In this document: positions 8,373 to 15,358 of the stretch, piece by piece
How positions within the stretch are numbered: position 1 is the first letter of the stretch
How the letters are laid out: the number at the start of each line of letters is the position of its first letter
NCBI GenBank assembly: GCA_016784545.1
Contig: JADHUM010000023.1
Location: 1 to 51,530 of the forward strand
Direction of reading: 5' to 3'
DNA: 51,530 nt
From: Candidatus Neomarinimicrobiota bacterium
GTDB taxonomy: Bacteria > Fidelibacterota > UBA8477 > JABMPR01
Position numbers and translations under genes: made by a program
Notes under the pieces: model-generated
Database searches by the model: none
The model's input: only the letters and a program-made list of their open reading frames with translations
Told to the model about the DNA's origin: nothing

Positions 8373-9357
8373 GCTCTTCCCAATCGATGGAATAGCTATA
8401 TCCTATAAAGGAGCCAAATGAATTGGGGACATAAAGTTCAAATTCACCACTGGCACCGGGAAATAGAGATGTGTCAGTATTGACACCGCTGGAGAATACA
8501 TGATGAGAGCCTTTGACAAATGCTGTAAGTTCGCGTGTATCACCACTCCAGTTAATTCTGAACAGAAAATTTACTTTCACAAAGTCAGCTCGACGACCAC
8601 CAATATTTTTTACCACTCCTGACAGGATGGTATTCCCGGAGCGGTCCTTGCGTTCTTTGATGCTGCCGGATAAAACGACGTTGCCTGTATATTTGCTATC
8701 CCGTGTTTCGCCCTTGACATCCTGGGTTCCGGCCATATTTGCACGATCACCATTGATGTTCATGGGAGCACCACCTCGAGCTGCATCTCCAGCCGTAACA
8801 GCAGGAGCATCATCGGAGGTAGGAATGTTATCTACAATACGTAGGACTTGATCCCGGGAGACGGATAGCACACCAATAAGCGTTTTGACCTGGATATTAT
8901 CTTTGTCCTGATCGATGACATCTCCAAACAGCTTGGTGCCATTTTCTAAATGTACTTCTTTACTATATATACTTAAGGGGTTTGTCCAGACTTCACTCTG
9001 AGTTTGAAGTTCGGTCAATTTCTTTTTGACATATTTTAATTCAGCAGCGAGACGTTTGACTTCATAGTTGATTTCGCTGGTGACAAAATCAGCGGATTCG
9101 CCAGCTTCTGGTTTCTTATTTCTAAGTTGATCAAGATTATAGATCAGGTTATCAGCTTGTTCACCACTCTGCCAGGCAGATTCATCAGTCCCCTGAGCAT
9201 CGACACCTGCAGATTCAGCACGGGTTGTTGAATCACGTCGTGCTGACGATTTGTCCCATGACTCTTCTTCCGGTTTGGATTTTCCACCGAACATTGAGCA
9301 CTGTACAAATGTCAGGGTTAGAGCCAATAACAGTACTTGTAAGCTGTATCGCTTCAT
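8362..9357 (-). CDS. Lipoprotein with coiled coil and FxLYD-like domain, first gene of motor operon
   Basis: The 331-residue lipoprotein has lipobox FVQC (Cys21). A coiled-coil stretch follows near 85-125. A small SH3/LSm-like segment comes next (EVHLENGTKLFGDVIDQDKD, then IGVLSVSRDQVLRIVDNIP). The C-terminal domain of about 105 residues resembles FxLYD immunoglobulin-like domains (LSGVVKNIGGRRADFVKVNF, then FPGASGEFELYVP). The start at 9357 is chosen over an in-frame ATG at 9390 because the signal peptide begins there and AGAGG precedes it. It lies about 70 bases below the strong promoter at 9433-9461. Its role in the motor is not known. Confidence 0.75.
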   Translation of the reverse strand: MKRYSLQVLLLALTLTFVQCSMFGGKSKPEEESWDKSSARRDSTTRAESAGVDAQGTDESAWQSGEQADNLIYNLDQLRNKKPEAGESADFVTSEINYEVKRLAAELKYVKKKLTELQTQSEVWTNPLSIYSKEVHLENGTKLFGDVIDQDKDNIQVKTLIGVLSVSRDQVLRIVDNIPTSDDAPAVTAGDAARGGAPMNINGDRANMAGTQDVKGETRDSKYTGNVVLSGSIKERKDRSGNTILSGVVKNIGGRRADFVKVNFLFRINWSGDTRELTAFVKGSHHVFSSGVNTDTSLFPGASGEFELYVPNSFGSFIGYSYSIDWEEHDI

Positions 9358-9432
9358 ACGCAGCCTCTTCCGACTTAACATCGCTTCCAATTTTATGCGG
9401 AGTGTAACCTGTCCTGCACCGCATTCGTAAAG

Positions 9433-9461
9433 AATTTAGCGAGCTAATAAAATCTTGTCAA
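9433..9461 (-). promoter_or_regulatory. Sigma70-type promoter of the motor operon
   Basis: On the minus strand, TTGACA (9456-9461) and TAAATT (9433-9438) are separated by exactly 17 bases. The predicted transcript starts near 9426 and has a leader of about 70 bases before the first lipoprotein gene. No other comparably good promoter was seen inside the eight-gene operon. Confidence 0.8.
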
Positions 9462-9751
9462 GAAAATACAACTGTTTTTTAGGCACTTATAGCGACTACT
9501 TAAGAAAATGCTTTAAGTGATACTACATATTGTGGTTTTAAATGAGGGGGTTTCCGTATCTTGTGGAATAAAAGGGGCTAAAAGAGAGGTTTTGGACAAA
9601 AAAATCAAGGGTTTAAGTGATAATTCTCATTTTTTAGTAAAATTTTTACCAGAGCGAGGGCAGGCGACGAATCCCTCAAAATCATCTGGATGTGAAATAA
9701 CAGCTCCACCAGAAGAACTTCAGTGACTGAAGAAAGCAGTTACCTTGGGAA
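9462..9751. other. Intergenic region upstream of the motor promoter
   Basis: AT-rich spacer between the CNNM gene and the motor promoter. An 11-base direct repeat TTTAAGTGATA occurs at 9512-9522 and again at 9612-9622, exactly 100 bases apart. Just upstream of the first copy is an inverted pair ACTTAA...TTAAGT. These could be regulator sites but may be chance in AT-rich DNA. A 69-codon open frame on the + strand has no family features and was not accepted. Confidence 0.35.
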
Positions 9752-10789
9752 TCAGGTTGTGGTGCGATCCAGATGATCAGGATCATGTCCTTTGATTATA
9801 CCTCGCATCAGACGACCCAAGATATCAGCCCCGGTAATGATTTGTTTTTGCTTACCCCACACGACTATCACATCATTGGCAATCACATCATCCTCATGAT
9901 CTGCTGTTACAGTTTCAAATCTTTTGATAACCTCACCCAGGGGGCTGCTGGAATTGGAGACCACAATTGGACGGTGGGTATAATCATCTGGATTGAAAGT
10001 TTCCGGATCAAAGAGGGCGGCTCGGATAAACCCATCGGCATCAACCACAAAGCGTGGCTTTTGAAGCTCATCTATAATGACGACCCATTTCCGTTTGGAT
10101 TTGTTCAACTTGAGTAGAAAAGGATCATCCACAGATTTTTTAATGGGGGGATATTCGGGTTGGCCGGATTTGACAGGCAGGGTGATAATGCTTTCCGGAT
10201 GCAGGGGTTCCCCTTCTTCTCCAATCAACAGATCATCTATGGACAAAAAATTGATGGCACCGATTCCTTCAACCTGATCAATGTCATGGCTTTCTTCAAC
10301 ATGCCTGCGAATGAGTTGCTTCAGACTTTTCTCCTTGAAATACTGAATGCTCTCAGCACCCAGCCATACATCAAGGAGTTTGGCAGATGGTTTGGCCACA
10401 ATATAAAGGATGAACTGATAGATCTTTAAAACAGGGGTAAGAATGGCAGCCATTTTCAGTGCATGTCGAGAAAAATATGCCTGAGGGATAATTTCACCAA
10501 AAAAGGTAATTAATACTGTGGAGAAGAGGAAGGCTGCCATGCCAGCCATCACTGAATTGGATAGCAGGGTTAATAGTACATTGATGCCAACATTTCCCCA
10601 AAGAATGGTACTGAGTAGAAAATTTGAATCTTCCCTCATTTTTAACACTTTTTGAGCCTCACGGCTACCATGGCCTGCTTCAATCTCCAGTCGGAGCCGT
10701 GGGACACTGAAAAAAGCAAGGTTCAAACCCGAGAACATTGCTGACTGCGATAAACAAAAAATGATCCCCAGCCAATTAAGCCATTCCAT
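9752..10789 (-). CDS. CNNM/DUF21 membrane protein with CBS domains
   Basis: The 345-residue protein has the DUF21 (CNNM) transmembrane domain at about 1-160: SAMFSGLNLAFFSVPRLRLE near the N-terminus, then FGEIIPQAYFSRHALKMAAI. A CBS-pair region follows at about 180-340. The family (CorC/CorB, HlyC-like) takes part in magnesium or cobalt export or divalent-cation homeostasis at the inner membrane. ATG at 10789 has AGGTG just upstream; a GTG two codons earlier is less likely. It is the last gene of the minus-strand block, after a gap from mscS. Substrate is not readable from sequence. Confidence 0.85.
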   Translation of the reverse strand: MEWLNWLGIIFCLSQSAMFSGLNLAFFSVPRLRLEIEAGHGSREAQKVLKMREDSNFLLSTILWGNVGINVLLTLLSNSVMAGMAAFLFSTVLITFFGEIIPQAYFSRHALKMAAILTPVLKIYQFILYIVAKPSAKLLDVWLGAESIQYFKEKSLKQLIRRHVEESHDIDQVEGIGAINFLSIDDLLIGEEGEPLHPESIITLPVKSGQPEYPPIKKSVDDPFLLKLNKSKRKWVVIIDELQKPRFVVDADGFIRAALFDPETFNPDDYTHRPIVVSNSSSPLGEVIKRFETVTADHEDDVIANDVIVVWGKQKQIITGADILGRLMRGIIKGHDPDHLDRTTT

Positions 10790-10866
10790 AATCACCTCGT
10801 TTTTGTTTTGAAATATGGATCACTATTCTACTCCCTTTCTTTGCGTATGATGCACCCTCTTAGCGA

Positions 10867-11748
10867 TTAGGCTGGGTCCGTTACATCTTTCTTTAAATCA
10901 ACAGTCAGGTGCTGGGGTGCGATTTGAAACGTCTCAAAGGGCATTTCTATCTGAGCATTTGTAAGCTCCTTAAAGACGAGTTCACGTAAATTCAGGCGCT
11001 GCTGGGCATTGTCCCGTTCGTCATCCAGCCAAACCCGCAATTCCAGAGCATTATTGTAATCGTTTAAGGATGTAACCACCACTTGTGGCGGTGGGGAGTT
11101 TAAAAACTGTGGTTGGCTTGCAATCATGGACAGTAAGATTTCCCGCACCTCATCAATATCTTCATTCAGTCCAACGGTAAAGCCAATATCCAGCCTGAGG
11201 TGGGGAAAGTTTGTGTAGGAGATCACCGTCTTTGTCATGATTTCGGTATTGGGAACCGCTAACATTTTGCCATCGTTGGTGATGATTCGTGTAGAACGCA
11301 GTGAAATTCGCTGGACACGGCCATAGCGACCTTCGATCTCAACCAGGTCATCAATAGTGAAAGGACGGTCAAGAAAAATCAGAATACCTGAGATGATATT
11401 CGATAGCATATCCCGGGCAGCAAATCCAATTGTCAGTCCGAACACGCCTAATGATGCAAGCAAAGCCGTTGTTCTAACCCCGGCTGTTCCAAGGGCCACC
11501 AGCACGGCAACGGTCAGAATACAGGCCTTCAAAACGGTTTCAACAAAAGCAGCACTGGTTTTATCCAGACGGGTATTCCATCGCGGAAGCACCCAGCTTC
11601 TTATAATGCGCCAGAAAATCCAGAACAGGAGTAGCACCACCCCGCCAACCACAATGTTCATCAAATATTTACCCAAAAGGGGGCCAAGTCGATCTGGATC
11701 GAAATAATCAGTAAGTTGTGTTAAAAGGCTCTGTATTAATCGTACCAC
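10867..11748 (-). CDS. mscS: Small-conductance mechanosensitive channel, MscS family
   Basis: Inner-membrane channel that opens on membrane tension and protects against osmotic down-shock. The 293 residues give two or three membrane helices. The pore helix and following beta domain are well conserved: ASLGVFGLTIGFAARDMLSN, then ISGILIFLDRPFTIDDLVEI and GRVQRISLRSTRI. GTG start one base after the nudix stop, with AGGAA in the end of that gene; the two are almost certainly co-translated. Confidence 0.92.
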   Translation of the reverse strand: MVRLIQSLLTQLTDYFDPDRLGPLLGKYLMNIVVGGVVLLLFWIFWRIIRSWVLPRWNTRLDKTSAAFVETVLKACILTVAVLVALGTAGVRTTALLASLGVFGLTIGFAARDMLSNIISGILIFLDRPFTIDDLVEIEGRYGRVQRISLRSTRIITNDGKMLAVPNTEIMTKTVISYTNFPHLRLDIGFTVGLNEDIDEVREILLSMIASQPQFLNSPPPQVVVTSLNDYNNALELRVWLDDERDNAQQRLNLRELVFKELTNAQIEMPFETFQIAPQHLTVDLKKDVTDPA

Positions 11749-11749
11749 G

Positions 11750-12247
11750 CTATTTATTCCTCATGTTAGGGGTTTTAATCAGGGGTCCATTCACAGCCGT
11801 CGAGATGTCGATCTGAGCCAGGGCCAGGGCAGGAGCAGTTTCCAGCAGTGGGGGTATCGCCTCAAGCGCCTTTCGATAGGGTGTCCAGGAAGCGCTCTTG
11901 AGAGTGTCCTCAAAAAACAGCCATTTGAAGGCATCATGCTCATGATTGAGTTCAGGATCTTTAAACTCGACCTCAGCAATAAATGCCGGGACATGAATGA
12001 TCTCATCTGTAGCGTGTAGATAGTAAGATGAGACATGATCCAGGGCATAGAATTGCTGGGGAGTAAACCCGGTCTCTTCTTCAAGTTCACGTAAACCTGC
12101 TTTCCAGGCTGCTTCACCAGATTTGATTTTTCCGGCAACAGGTTGCCAAATTCCAGGATAACTATTGTCAGGAGCACGCCTCAGCAACAGGAAACACAAG
12201 CCATTATCGCTACGGGTGAAGGGGAATACATCGATATATTTTATCAT
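11750..12247 (-). CDS. Nudix hydrolase
   Basis: The 165-residue cytosolic pyrophosphohydrolase has a complete Nudix box starting at Gly39: G-x5-E-x7-REL-E-EE-T-G-F, seen as GKIKSGEAAWKAGL then RELEEETGF. The substrate class is open; the overall pattern (FLLLRRAPDNSYPGIWQPVA) resembles enzymes acting on nucleotide derivatives such as dihydroneopterin triphosphate. It sits between a methyltransferase and mscS in one transcription unit. Confidence 0.9.
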   Translation of the reverse strand: MIKYIDVFPFTRSDNGLCFLLLRRAPDNSYPGIWQPVAGKIKSGEAAWKAGLRELEEETGFTPQQFYALDHVSSYYLHATDEIIHVPAFIAEVEFKDPELNHEHDAFKWLFFEDTLKSASWTPYRKALEAIPPLLETAPALALAQIDISTAVNGPLIKTPNMRNK

Positions 12248-12264
12248 TGTGGATGAGACCCTTG

Positions 12265-12960
12265 CTATTTCAAAGCGGGGATTCGATTCCCAGCCTTTCG
12301 CACTGAATCATTCTGCTTCTGCAGTATAATCACAGAATCACCAATGATCTCCAAAGAAGCACCCCAATGAGTGGCCAGCCATGTCATGGTATCTGGGGAG
12401 AAGAAAATAACATGGGTTTCATCTTTGATATAATGCCAGGTTGCAAAATCAAGATCTGGTAAACGCAGGCTGGTCATGATCCCGAGATATCCCTGGGGTT
12501 GGAGGCAGGACCAGAGACGGTCAAGTTCTACAAGGGGCTTATGGAGATGCTCAACAACCTCAGTCGCGGTGATAAAGGCATACTTCTCATTGAAGACCTC
12601 CTGTTCAGGAGTATAAAAGCTATCATAGTGGGACATGGTATGTCCCTGTTCTTCGAACATACGCTTTAACAAAGGACCTGGACCAGAACCAAAATCAAGA
12701 CCCGCGGAGTTCACAGCAATTCGATTGAACATGGGCTCACTCATCTTGGTGAGAAATTTACGGTAACGTAGGTCTTCGAAATCATTCTGGTGAAACTCAT
12801 AACGCTTAAATTCCTCATCCCGACTCAGGTGGGAGTCTGGATGTGCAAATACCAACTCACAGACCGGACAGTGCAGATATTCGCGCTTGGAATCTCGGTG
12901 AAAATGCCCTGGTGTAGAGTGGAAGCAAAGGGGGCAGGGTTGGGGAGTATTTACAGTCAT
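12265..12960 (-). CDS. SAM-dependent methyltransferase with N-terminal zinc-ribbon
   Basis: The 231-residue protein starts with two CxxC pairs (CPLC and CPVC), then a class I methyltransferase fold. The SAM-binding motif is GLDFGSGPGPLLKRM, and the core continues with ATEVVEHLHKPLVELDRLW and GYLGIMTSLR. The substrate is not predicted. An open frame extends upstream to 13002, but it would translate the palindromic terminator of ssb, so ATG at 12960 is used. No good ribosome site was seen there, so the start is moderate. Confidence 0.82.
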   Translation of the reverse strand: MTVNTPQPCPLCFHSTPGHFHRDSKREYLHCPVCELVFAHPDSHLSRDEEFKRYEFHQNDFEDLRYRKFLTKMSEPMFNRIAVNSAGLDFGSGPGPLLKRMFEEQGHTMSHYDSFYTPEQEVFNEKYAFITATEVVEHLHKPLVELDRLWSCLQPQGYLGIMTSLRLPDLDFATWHYIKDETHVIFFSPDTMTWLATHWGASLEIIGDSVIILQKQNDSVRKAGNRIPALK

Positions 12961-12961
12961 C

Positions 12962-12997
12962 AATAAAAAATCAGGCCAGGATTCGAATCCTGGCCTG
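12962..12997 (-). terminator. Terminator of ssb: 26-base perfect palindrome plus T run
   Basis: Positions 12972-12997 are a perfect inverted repeat (arms of 13 bases, centre TTCGAA). On the minus strand it is followed by ATTTTTTATT, the layout of an intrinsic terminator for ssb. The centre resembles the T-arm of a tRNA (GATTCGAATCC), but no other tRNA part is present. Confidence 0.8.
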
Positions 12998-13027
12998 TTC
13001 ATTATAAAACATTATGGGTTGCGGAAA

Positions 13028-13498
13028 TTAGAATGGCAAAGGCTCGTCGTCTTCACCACCAAAGGGGTTGCCACTGGGAGCTGAACCACCTGAAGGTGCT
13101 CCACCGCTATAGCCGCCACTATTTTCCTGGCTGCGTCCACCACCTTGTGAGCCAGCACCACTGCCACCTCCAAGAGGAGTTACGGTCAGGGCCACTATTT
13201 CCGTTGTATACTTTTTAACGCCATCTCGATCTTCCCAGGAGCGTGTCTGAAGACGACCCTCAACATAAATCAGGGAACCTTTGTCAAGATAGTTTGCCAC
13301 AAACTCTGCAGTTTTGCCAAAAACGACAATGCGATGCCATTCAGTTGAATCAATATTGTTGCCACTGGCATCTTTGCGTGTCTCATTGGTGGCCAGGGTA
13401 ATATTTGTGACGGCAGTCTGTGCAGGAGTATATTTCAACTCAGGTTTTTGACCCATTCTCCCCACGATGATTGCTTTATTAACACTATTCTTTTGCAT
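13028..13498 (-). CDS. ssb: Single-stranded DNA-binding protein
   Basis: The 156-residue protein has the OB-fold at about 1-105 (NKAIIVGRMGQKPELKYT near the N-terminus, then STEWHRIVVFGKTAEFVANY). A glycine/serine-rich linker follows, ending in the acidic tip DDEPLPF that recruits replication and repair partners. ATG at 13498 is preceded by GGAGG 6 bases upstream; the longer frame from 13531 is not needed. It lies downstream of the PNP-like gene in the divIVA cluster. Confidence 0.95.
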   Translation of the reverse strand: MQKNSVNKAIIVGRMGQKPELKYTPAQTAVTNITLATNETRKDASGNNIDSTEWHRIVVFGKTAEFVANYLDKGSLIYVEGRLQTRSWEDRDGVKKYTTEIVALTVTPLGGGSGAGSQGGGRSQENSGGYSGGAPSGGSAPSGNPFGGEDDEPLPF

Positions 13499-13545
13499 GC
13501 TTCCTCCACTTGACCCCGGAGGGTCGTTCAAATATCTCGATTAAT

Positions 13546-14028
13546 CTAATTAATTATTGATGTTTCGCTGATCCATTTTTCAATATCGGCAATAATCCAG
13601 GCTTCAATTTTGTAGCCCCTATGTTTTAAGGCTATCGCTTCCCAAATACCACCTGTAACCGCGGCACAGGGCTCATCAAAATTTTTAAGGTCTTCATCCT
13701 CGCCCAATACAGCTACAATTCCATCGTCCCCCTCATAAACCGAAGACATATCTGGAAACCGGGGACCTTTGGTCAGATCAACTGGACCAATCAAGGGATT
13801 TTGCGTCGACAGATTTATATGATCCTTCACCGGCTGGTTTGAGATCATATAGTGCACTCCCTTAAAAAGGAGAGTGACATATCGAAGATCTTGGTCATCC
13901 AGCTCAGCAACCCGCTCCCGGCCAATAGCGATGTCCTTTGAATACGAGACAATTGTTCCCCGGGGAAAGGCTTGCTCAAGCCTGCCATGAAATTCTGGTG
14001 CACAAAGAATAATGCTGTTTTGGTTCAT
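13546..14028 (-). CDS. Shortened, probably inactive purine nucleoside phosphorylase relative
   Basis: The 160-residue protein contains the trimeric PNP signature DHINLSTQNPLIGP (about residues 68-81) and GPRFPDMSSVY (about 87-97). The final part, WEAIALKHRGYKIEAWIIA, matches PNP ...PEAIVARHxGLxVLGISVIT. It is far shorter than normal (about 270). The N-terminal phosphate-binding region is absent or unrecognisable, the FETPAE segment with the catalytic glutamate is replaced by DEDLKNFDEP, and the ITN asparagine is changed (IAD). It overlaps divIVA by 4 bases (ATGA), so it is still expressed in an intact operon. A binding or structural role is more likely than catalysis. The homology is read by eye. 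Confidence 0.7.
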   Translation of the reverse strand: MNQNSIILCAPEFHGRLEQAFPRGTIVSYSKDIAIGRERVAELDDQDLRYVTLLFKGVHYMISNQPVKDHINLSTQNPLIGPVDLTKGPRFPDMSSVYEGDDGIVAVLGEDEDLKNFDEPCAAVTGGIWEAIALKHRGYKIEAWIIADIEKWISETSIIN

Positions 14029-14630
14029 TCCCGAGTTGAGTCCTCAGAATCCATCACATTGATTTCAGGCTCGTCATGATCCTGTGGCAAATCATCTATG
14101 ATGAGATCGTTTTTGGAAAAATCCACTATACGCTCGTCACCTGAACTACTATCTCCCTCAAAAGACTCCGGGTCATCCTGGCTGGAGAATTCTTCTTCAA
14201 GGACTTCCAGATTAGTCCTGAGACTACTCTTTAACTTGATAAGAATCGAGTCCCGCTGAGCCATCAGCCTGCGAATTTCATTCTGAATTTGAGTAATATC
14301 CTGGTTGGCAGCAAAAAGTAAAGCCTCTTTTTCCGTATTGGCTTTTCGGATGATGATATCGGCTTCGTTTTGGGCGTTTTTCAAGGTCTCCTGGGCGGTC
14401 TTCTGTGCCAGGAGCAAAGTCTCCTTCAACCTGTCCTCGACATTCCTATAGGTGGTCAACGCAAGGCGGGCCTCTTTATTTTCTAAATGGATTTCATTGG
14501 ATTCACGAATAAGGGTTTCGAGCTCATCGGCAATATTTTCAAGGAAATCGTTGACCTGATCCTTACTGTAGCCCAGAGGAGACTGTTTAAATTCCTGGTC
14601 TTTTATATCCTGTGGGGTTAAACGTCCCAT
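14025..14630 (-). CDS. divIVA: DivIVA-domain coiled-coil protein
   Basis: The 201-residue protein begins with the DivIVA/GpsB membrane-curvature domain (LTPQDIKDQEFKQSPLGYSK, then QVNDFLENIADELETLI, residues 4-41). A long coiled coil runs to about 150, followed by an acidic disordered tail. The family marks poles or division sites and recruits wall-synthesis partners. It is placed between yggS and the PNP-like gene, as often seen in bacterial division clusters. The downstream gene overlaps by 4 bases. Confidence 0.88.
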   Translation of the reverse strand: MGRLTPQDIKDQEFKQSPLGYSKDQVNDFLENIADELETLIRESNEIHLENKEARLALTTYRNVEDRLKETLLLAQKTAQETLKNAQNEADIIIRKANTEKEALLFAANQDITQIQNEIRRLMAQRDSILIKLKSSLRTNLEVLEEEFSSQDDPESFEGDSSSGDERIVDFSKNDLIIDDLPQDHDEPEINVMDSEDSTRE

Positions 14631-14644
14631 AATTGCCTCCTCAT

Positions 14645-15346
14645 TTAATATTCCCTGTCTCCAAATAGTGCGGTTCCCACACGAATATGGGTTGCACCCT
14701 CTTCAATAGCGATTTTAAAATCGCTGGACATGCCCATGGATAAAATAGCCGTCTTGCCACTGGTTCCGACCTGTCTTGCCACCTGTTCATGAATAAGTGT
14801 CATCTCTCTAAAAGCCTGTCTGATACGTCCAATATCCGTAGTGAGTGGACCAATGGTCATCAAGCCTTGAAATTCAAGATGAGGCTTCTCAGCACAATAC
14901 GCGGCCAGCTCCATGGCTTGAACAGGCTCAACCCCCTCTTTATTGGATTCGCCAGAGATATTGATCTCCACAAGAACAGGTATTGTCAGTTCTTGAGCAC
15001 CAAAGCGTTGATCAATAGCATCCGCAATACGTGTGGAATCAATCGTGTGGATGATATCAACCCTGCCAGGCAGGTACTTTACCTTATTGCTCTGGAGATG
15101 CCCGATAAAGTGTCTGACGATGTCTGGGGGATTAAACCCGGGAAATTTATCACGAACTTCCTGGGCTCTATTCTCCCCAAAATCACGCAACCCGGCCTTG
15201 TAGGCTTGTTGCATGTCTTCCACGGGCTTCCGCTTGCTGACACCAATCAGGGTGATGTCCTCACTGGCCCGACCAACCCCATGAGCAGCTTCTGCTACTT
15301 CATCTTGGATCTGGCTCAGCCGTTCAGCAAAGGTTGAAGGTCCCAC
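14645..15346 (-). CDS. yggS: YggS/PLPBP-type pyridoxal phosphate homeostasis protein
   Basis: The 233-residue TIM-barrel protein binds PLP without known catalysis and helps balance B6 vitamers. PLP lysine is Lys38 in IGVSKRKP. Other family signatures: FGENRAQEVRDK, HFIGHLQSNKVKYL, LSMGMSSDFKIAIEEGATHI, then RVGTALFGDREY. GTG start with GGGAG about 10 bases before it; it begins 12 bases after gyrA ends. Confidence 0.94.
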   Translation of the reverse strand: MGPSTFAERLSQIQDEVAEAAHGVGRASEDITLIGVSKRKPVEDMQQAYKAGLRDFGENRAQEVRDKFPGFNPPDIVRHFIGHLQSNKVKYLPGRVDIIHTIDSTRIADAIDQRFGAQELTIPVLVEINISGESNKEGVEPVQAMELAAYCAEKPHLEFQGLMTIGPLTTDIGRIRQAFREMTLIHEQVARQVGTSGKTAILSMGMSSDFKIAIEEGATHIRVGTALFGDREY

Positions 15347-15358
15347 GGAACAACTCCC

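Noticed and set aside
5113-9390. Motor-linked proteins as a Tol-Pal system
   Set aside because: No TolA, TolB or Pal gene is present, and the stator pair is MotA/MotB, not TolQ/TolR.
9517-9726. 69-codon open frame on the + strand upstream of the motor promoter
   Set aside because: No ribosome site, no recognisable fold, and biased composition of AT-rich intergenic DNA.
12972-12997. Possible tRNA remnant (GATTCGAATCC)
   Set aside because: It is part of a perfect palindrome followed by a T run; no acceptor, D-arm or anticodon arm could be found.
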